From Geobacter sp. UBA2189 (lineage in GTDB: Bacteria; Desulfobacterota; Desulfuromonadia; Geobacterales; Pseudopelobacteraceae), in the NCBI GenBank assembly GCA_002328035.1, contig DCVL01000017.1, positions 254,443-318,442 of the forward strand: 64,000 nucleotides of DNA, in the 5' to 3' direction. Position 1 is the first letter of the stretch. Each line of letters begins with the position of its first letter. Below the pieces are notes generated by a model. The model searched no databases, had not been told where the DNA came from, and saw nothing but the letters and a program-made list of their open reading frames with translations. The position numbers and the translations under genes were made by a program. Of this stretch, positions 59,292-64,000 are shown one piece after another.

Positions 59292-60527
59292 ATGTCTGCC
59301 AGAAGAGACAACCTGATTGTTGGCCTTGATATAGGCACTACCAAGATCTGCGCCATTGTCGGTAATGTTGCAGAAGAAGGTATAGAAATCGTAGGAATAG
59401 GAACCAGCCCCTCTAATGGTCTTCGCAAGGGGGTGGTTATCAATATTGAAAGCACAGTAACTGCTATCAGGAAAGCTATTGATGAAGCCGAACTGATGGC
59501 CGGCTGCGAGATCAGGTCAGTATATGCCGGTATAGCCGGAGGTCACATAAAGGGAATCAACTCCCAGGGGGTTATCGCGATCAAAAACCGCGAGGTTTCC
59601 CAGGATGATGTCCGGCGTGTCATTGATGCCGCAAAGGCAATAGCCATACCGATGGATCGTGAAGTCCTGCACATACTACCGCAGGAGTTCATAATTGACG
59701 AGCAGGACGGGATTCGGGAACCTCTGGGAATGAGCGGTGTCCGTCTGGAAGCAAAGGTACATATTGTGACCGGCGCTGTGGCGAGTGCACAGAATATTGT
59801 CAAATCCTGCAACAGGGCAGGGCTGGATGTGGCTGACATTGTGCTTGAGCAACTGGCCTCTTCCGAGGCTGTGGTTTCGTCAGATGAAAAGGAACTGGGC
59901 GTATGTCTGGTGGATATAGGTGGTGGTACCACCGATATTGCCATATTTGGTGAGGGAGCCATCAAATATACCTCCGTAATATCATTAGGTGGAAACCAGT
60001 TGACAAATGACATCGCCGTAGGCCTTCGCACCCCGTTTGCAGAGGCTGAAAAGATTAAACGCAATCAGGGTTGCTGCCTGGCTTCTCTTCTGGGCAAGGA
60101 GGACAAGATAGAGGTACCCAGTGTCGGTGGACGAAAGCCTCGTGAGCTGTCACGCAATGTTTTGTGTGAGATTCTTGGCCCACGTGTTGAGGAACTTTTC
60201 TCTCTGGTAAACAGGGAGATTATTAAATCTGGATTAGAAGATTCTATAGCTTCTGGGGTTGTAATTACCGGCGGATCGAGTATACTGGAAGGCATGCCTG
60301 AGTTGGCGGAACAAATCTTCAATCTGCCTGTCAGACGTGGCTTGCCTCAAAAGATTGGAGGGCTGATCGATGTGGTCAATTCTCCTGTCTATTCCACTGG
60401 AGTTGGCCTCGTTGTATATGGTAGCCGAAACATGGGACCACGAGAATTCCCCACAACAAAATCTGAAGACAGTATTTTTAACACTGCAACAAGACGGATG
60501 AAAAGCTGGTTCAAGGAGTTTTTCTAA
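59292..60527 (+). CDS. ftsA: Cell division protein FtsA
   Basis: A 411-residue actin-like ATPase that ties FtsZ to the membrane. Motifs are VGLDIGTTKICAIVG (phosphate 1), VYAGIAGGHIKG (1C domain), VCLVDIGGGTTDIAIF (phosphate 2) and VVITGGSSILEGM. The C-terminal amphipathic membrane-targeting helix is visible (TATRRMKSWFKEFF). The site AGGAGG is optimal. It lies 35 bases after ftsQ. Confidence 0.97.
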   Translation: MSARRDNLIVGLDIGTTKICAIVGNVAEEGIEIVGIGTSPSNGLRKGVVINIESTVTAIRKAIDEAELMAGCEIRSVYAGIAGGHIKGINSQGVIAIKNREVSQDDVRRVIDAAKAIAIPMDREVLHILPQEFIIDEQDGIREPLGMSGVRLEAKVHIVTGAVASAQNIVKSCNRAGLDVADIVLEQLASSEAVVSSDEKELGVCLVDIGGGTTDIAIFGEGAIKYTSVISLGGNQLTNDIAVGLRTPFAEAEKIKRNQGCCLASLLGKEDKIEVPSVGGRKPRELSRNVLCEILGPRVEELFSLVNREIIKSGLEDSIASGVVITGGSSILEGMPELAEQIFNLPVRRGLPQKIGGLIDVVNSPVYSTGVGLVVYGSRNMGPREFPTTKSEDSIFNTATRRMKSWFKEFF

Positions 60528-60601
60528 ATCAAAACTCTAGCTGCGTGATTAAGCTGGTAATGCCCTGAAAACTTATTTTGACACTACAAAAGGGGGAGCG
60601 G

Positions 60602-61768
60602 ATGTTCGAATTTGACGAGACCATCGAGCAGAGTGCAGTCATCAAGGTTATAGGCGTGGGTGGCGGCGGCGGTAATGCTGTAAACACCATGGTGGCAAGC
60701 GGTATGCAAAAGGTGGAATTTATTGTTGCCAATACAGACGCTCAGGCTCTTCGCTCCTCAAAGGCGTCTGTTAAGGTGCAGCTGGGTGGACAGCTGACCA
60801 AAGGCCTTGGTGCTGGTGCCAATCCAAATGTCGGACGTGATGCGGCTTTGGAGGACAAGGAAAAACTGGCAGAGATGTTCAAGGGGGCTGATATGATCTT
60901 TATTGCCGCCGGTATGGGTGGCGGTACAGGTACTGGAGCAGCTCCCGTAATTGCAGAAGTTGCGCGCGAGGTTGGTGCGCTTACCGTTGGTATTGTGACG
61001 AAGCCTTTCTCAAGAGAAGGCAAGAAGCGAATGGAGAAGGCAGAATCGGGTATATTGGAACTAAAACAGCATGTTGACTCTCTTATCATCATCCCGAATG
61101 ACAGACTTATAAGTATTGCACCCCGCTCACTAGGCATTCTTGATGCCTTTAAACCTTCAGATGATGTACTGCGTCAGGCGGTACAGGGGATCTCTGATCT
61201 GATCACAACATCCGGCTTTATCAACGTTGACTTTGCTGATGTAAAGGCAATTATGAGTGAGCGCGGAATGGCCATGATGGGTATCGGCATATCAAATGGA
61301 GATAATCGTGCAGTTGAGGCTGCAATCAAGGCGATCTCTTCGCCGCTTCTTGAAGACATTGATGTCTCCGGCGCTAAAGGGGTGCTGGTGAATATTACTG
61401 GTTCATCCAATATGACCATGGATGACTTTGATGCGGTTAACAAGACGGTTCATGAAAAGGTTCATGAGGATGCAAATATCATTATTGGTGTAGTTATTGA
61501 TGAAGAGATGGGGGATACTATTAAGGTTACAGCAATAGTGACCGGTTTTGGTGACCGTTTTGGTGAAAAGGGAGAACAAACACGCGGCCTCGGGCATATC
61601 CAGACAGCCCCTAGGACAAATACGGTAGTAAGTATTGATACCCCTACATTTATACGCGATCGTCAGAAGAATGAGGGAGGACGTCCAACACGCCATGTTG
61701 GATCAGTATCGTTTGATGATGAAGATGTGTATGATATTCCAACCTTCCTGAGAAAATCAGTGGATTGA
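60602..61768 (+). CDS. ftsZ: Cell division GTPase FtsZ
   Basis: A 388-residue tubulin homologue. Motifs are IKVIGVGGGGGNAVNTM, the tubulin signature GGGTGTGAAPV, RFDNA-like NDRLISIAPRSLGILDAF, and the C-terminal interaction peptide DIPTFLRK, which binds FtsA. ATG 60602 has GGGGGAG upstream; a longer frame from a TTG at 60578 overlaps that site. A clear terminator follows 25 bases after the stop. It ends the dcw cluster. Confidence 0.98.
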   Translation: MFEFDETIEQSAVIKVIGVGGGGGNAVNTMVASGMQKVEFIVANTDAQALRSSKASVKVQLGGQLTKGLGAGANPNVGRDAALEDKEKLAEMFKGADMIFIAAGMGGGTGTGAAPVIAEVAREVGALTVGIVTKPFSREGKKRMEKAESGILELKQHVDSLIIIPNDRLISIAPRSLGILDAFKPSDDVLRQAVQGISDLITTSGFINVDFADVKAIMSERGMAMMGIGISNGDNRAVEAAIKAISSPLLEDIDVSGAKGVLVNITGSSNMTMDDFDAVNKTVHEKVHEDANIIIGVVIDEEMGDTIKVTAIVTGFGDRFGEKGEQTRGLGHIQTAPRTNTVVSIDTPTFIRDRQKNEGGRPTRHVGSVSFDDEDVYDIPTFLRKSVD

Positions 61769-61793
61769 TAATAAAAACAGTTTGAAAATCCAG

Positions 61794-61824
61794 ACGGCTC
61801 CCGAAACAGGGGAGCCGTTTTTTT
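61794..61824 (+). terminator. Intrinsic terminator of the dcw cluster
   Basis: ACGGCTCCC (61794-61802), a 7-base loop and GGGAGCCGT (61810-61818), followed by seven T (61818-61824). A 9-bp stem with a strong T-tract. It also faces the end of the opposing zinc-ribbon gene, but the other strand has a weaker T-tract. Confidence 0.9.
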
Positions 61825-62005
61825 ATTGGTTACAGTCGCAAGCGTACATCATTACAAGTCGGGCTCTGTTCTCCAGACAGCGTGGGCATAGCTCTCCGGC
61901 ATCCTGCCAGATCTCTTCGGCAAGCCATTCACCGGCTTCTTGAAACAACGATGCCACATCGGCATTCTCATCAAAAGACTCTCCGCAGATCCTGCACTGT
62001 TTCAT
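61823..62005 (-). CDS. Small zinc-ribbon-like protein
   Basis: A 60-residue protein with two CxxC knuckles (CRIC at 4-7 and CPRC at 40-43), plus a C-terminal CDC (56-58), typical of a zinc ribbon. The middle is acidic (FDENADVASLFQEAGEWLAEEIWQD). No known family is recognised. Its ATG overlaps the end of the radical SAM gene by 4 bases (ATGA), so they are translated together; it may be an accessory protein for that enzyme. The stop overlaps the T-tract side of the dcw terminator by two bases. Coding is supported by coupling and the paired cysteines. Confidence 0.7.
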   Translation of the reverse strand: MKQCRICGESFDENADVASLFQEAGEWLAEEIWQDAGELCPRCLENRARLVMMYACDCNQ

Positions 62006-63633
62006 ATATTTACTCCTATTATCTCCATTGCCGAGCGATATTCAGCCACGAGCCTGTCTCGTTCGGTAGCAAGTATAACATCCCATGGAAGTAGAGCTTC
62101 AAGAGGCAGTTTTGATGTTACAAGGTTGAAGGGATCAATATTACAAGCCTTTGCAGCCTTTCGGAGATTGACCCCCTCAGACATTTTAAGGATTACTGGA
62201 TTGAGCTCCCTACCTCCGCGTGATAGCAGAGCCTGTAACAGACAACCATGAATATCCTCCACCTTCAGCCTTACATTTGAAATAGGCCGCAACTCTTTTT
62301 CAAGCATGGCAACCTTCCGCTTCAGCTCATCAATCGGACAGAAGGCAGCCCATTGCAACGGAGTGAAGGGCTTGGGAATGAATGGATTGACTGAAAGTGT
62401 TATCTCTCCAAGCCGCTTGTGAGTTCTTGCCTGTTCTACAACTCGCTTCTGTACCTCCGATACTAGTCTTACAAGCTCTTGGAGATCCTGTTCGGTTTCT
62501 CCCGGGAGTCCGATGATGAAGTAAAGCCTAAGGTTTAGAATGCCGGCACGAGCGACTGATTCAGCAGCATCAAGGATCTGCTCCTCAGTCAGATTTTTCC
62601 TGATCATGTCCCGCATCCGCTGTGACCCACCCTCAGGAGCCAGAGAGATCGTTTTATGTCCGCTTTTGACCAGTATATCCAGAAGTCTTGGAGTCAACCG
62701 GTCTACCCTGAGGGAAGAGGGGGAGGGAATGCCCCCCTCTTCGACAATGAAGCTACAGAGCTCCTCTAGCCAGCGATAATCGGATACTGCAGCACCAACG
62801 AGACCTATAGTGGAACGATGGGTCAATCCTTTGCGGCATTCATCTTTCAAAACATCAAGCTGTTGTTGCCTGAAAGGCTGCCAGACAAATCCGGCTGCAC
62901 AGAAACGACAGCCACGTGGACAGCCACGGCTTACCTCAATAAGATACATGTTTCCAAATTCTGTGTTTTCAGTAATGACTACGGAAGATGAAGGGAGCGA
63001 ATCTTTCGGAGCTGAAGCCTTGACGACTGGAGTTGATAACGGAATGGATGGCACATAGATACCAGGCAGAAAGGAGGCTGCCTGCAAAAGCTTTTGACGA
63101 TGAGAATCAAGATGCCCAACAATAAAATCTGAAATCAGAGGAATAAGCGATTCGCCCTCCCCTACGGCAATAATATCGAAGAAATCAGCAGCGGGCTCTG
63201 GATTGATAAAACAGGCCGCTCCGCCCGCCAGTATTAATGGGTAGCTTTCATCTCGCTCTATCGCAAGTACAGGAATCCGAGATAATCTTAGGATAACCGG
63301 TATGTTTATGAAGTCCGGCTCGAAGGATACCGAAAAGGCCACAACGTCAAAATCAGACAGAGGTCGTTCATTTTCAAGAGAGACAAGGGTCTCGCCAGTT
63401 TTTTTGTATAAGACAAGTTCCCGGCTGTCCGGAAGAAATGCCCTTTCGCAGACTACTCCCGGCTGTTCGTTAAAAAGCCTGTAAACAGACTGAAATCCAA
63501 GGCTACTCATTGCCGTGCTGTAATAATGGGGATAGACAAGGCAGATCGAGAGGGAGCCGCCGCTCCCTTGCGGGATGCTTCCCTTCTCTGCCATACGTCT
63601 GTTACGAAGTATCTGCTGTATCTGCCAGTTCAT
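62002..63633 (-). CDS. B12-binding-type radical SAM protein
   Basis: 543 residues. The N-terminal half resembles a cobalamin-binding domain (ICLVYPHYYSTAMSSLGFQSVYRLFNEQPG, then LILAGGAACFINPEPAADFFD and GEGE). The radical SAM motif is CPRGCRFC (CxxxCxxC) followed by AAGFVWQPFR. Further typical segments are TISLAPEGGSQRMRDMIRKNLTEEQI and FIIGLPGETEQDL. It may be a methyltransferase or methylthiotransferase-like enzyme; the substrate is unknown. ATG 63633 has AGGA 8 bases upstream; a TTG 30 bases earlier is the longer option. It diverges from the amylase gene across 170 bases with no clear promoter recognised. Confidence 0.85.
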   Translation of the reverse strand: MNWQIQQILRNRRMAEKGSIPQGSGGSLSICLVYPHYYSTAMSSLGFQSVYRLFNEQPGVVCERAFLPDSRELVLYKKTGETLVSLENERPLSDFDVVAFSVSFEPDFINIPVILRLSRIPVLAIERDESYPLILAGGAACFINPEPAADFFDIIAVGEGESLIPLISDFIVGHLDSHRQKLLQAASFLPGIYVPSIPLSTPVVKASAPKDSLPSSSVVITENTEFGNMYLIEVSRGCPRGCRFCAAGFVWQPFRQQQLDVLKDECRKGLTHRSTIGLVGAAVSDYRWLEELCSFIVEEGGIPSPSSLRVDRLTPRLLDILVKSGHKTISLAPEGGSQRMRDMIRKNLTEEQILDAAESVARAGILNLRLYFIIGLPGETEQDLQELVRLVSEVQKRVVEQARTHKRLGEITLSVNPFIPKPFTPLQWAAFCPIDELKRKVAMLEKELRPISNVRLKVEDIHGCLLQALLSRGGRELNPVILKMSEGVNLRKAAKACNIDPFNLVTSKLPLEALLPWDVILATERDRLVAEYRSAMEIIGVNI

Positions 63634-63803
63634 TGTTTGAATCCTGATTTTATCGAATTGCAACTTTCTCTATCCAAGATATACTGGGGAAGTAGAGTGA
63701 AAAATCTGTTTATCACTGTTTTCTTAACAGTACCTTAAAAAGCAGATTTGCAGAAAATAATTTCTTTCCTCTTTGTAAATCCAGATAAATACGGAGTGAA
63801 GCC

Positions 63804-64000
63804 ATGCGAGAGATTAACGGTGTTATGATGCAGTATTTTCACTGGTATATTCCATCTGACGGTAGTTTGTGGAAAAAACTCGCAGATGATGCAACTGAAC
63901 TGGCAAAGGCTGGTATTACAGCTCTTTGGCTCCCTCCTGCATACAAGGGAATTGCTGGGGGAGCCGATGTAGGATACGGGGTCTACGATATGTATGATCT
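63804..64000 (+). CDS. Alpha-amylase family glycosidase, N-terminal part (3' end outside window)
   Basis: The first 65 residues of a GH13-type enzyme. The N-terminus EINGVMMQYFHWYIPSDGSLWKKL and the barrel start TELAKAGITALWLPPAYKG, then GYGVYDMYDL, match cytoplasmic alpha-amylases of the AmyA type. No signal peptide precedes it, which supports a cytoplasmic enzyme acting on glycogen or maltodextrins. GGAG lies 8 bases before the ATG. The catalytic residues lie beyond the window. Confidence 0.88.
   Translation, partial: MREINGVMMQYFHWYIPSDGSLWKKLADDATELAKAGITALWLPPAYKGIAGGADVGYGVYDMYD

Noticed and set aside
1..64000. CRISPR arrays, tRNA or rRNA genes, prophage or a replication origin.
   Set aside because: No regular spacer-repeat array, cloverleaf, rRNA motif, phage structural gene or DnaA-box cluster was recognised on reading both strands; a tool search could still find weak cases.

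Overview
The window looks like a chromosomal segment of a Geobacter-type member of the Desulfuromonadia (formerly Deltaproteobacteria). The evidence is protein-level resemblance across many genes, the gene neighbourhoods (mlaEFD with a TolC-like gene and mlaC; tkt-thiL-polA), the many radical SAM enzymes and the moderate GC content. Species cannot be named from sequence alone. No tRNA, rRNA, CRISPR array, intact insertion sequence or prophage is visible.

Layout: 1-3381 (+) holds the end of homoserine dehydrogenase, trpF, a protoglobin-PsiE fusion, recO and an exported unknown. 3386-12078 (-) holds polA, thiL, tkt, a Crp/Fnr regulator, an AroF-type DAHP synthase, a self-contained 6S-like RNA gene and a TonB-like protein. 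12185-15178 (-) is an accessory block (HEPN/AbiU2-like, RhuM-Fic, DUF3089 lipoprotein), followed by a DUF4403 protein. 16762-20111 (+) is cydDC. 20208-26705 (+) is an autoregulated TetR-RND efflux operon. 26745-32174 (+) carries a phasin-like protein, an ABC1/UbiB kinase, rimO and a YgiQ-type radical SAM protein. 32212-37738 (-) carries a cold-shock protein, an Mla lipid-transport operon containing a TolC-like gene, and an MnmA-like PP-loop enzyme. 37927-40715 (+) has hisI, hisG and two uncharacterised proteins.

41080-43140 (+) is an AT-rich two-gene cassette (glycosyltransferase and radical SAM enzyme) flanked on both sides by small non-coding repeat elements; this is the most likely place for an undescribed function. 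43704-61824 (+) is a complete dcw cluster in canonical order (mraZ rsmH ftsL ftsI murE murF mraY murD ftsW murG murC murB ddl ftsQ ftsA ftsZ), with a clear promoter, MraZ operator repeats and a terminator. The window ends with a B12-type radical SAM enzyme coupled to a tiny zinc-ribbon protein (-), and the start of an alpha-amylase (+).

Two genes (tonB-like and ygiQ) appear to start at CTG with good Shine-Dalgarno spacing. Automated calls would misplace both starts. Start codons elsewhere were chosen by ribosome-binding site and family N-terminus. All family assignments come from recognising sequence motifs, not from database searches.
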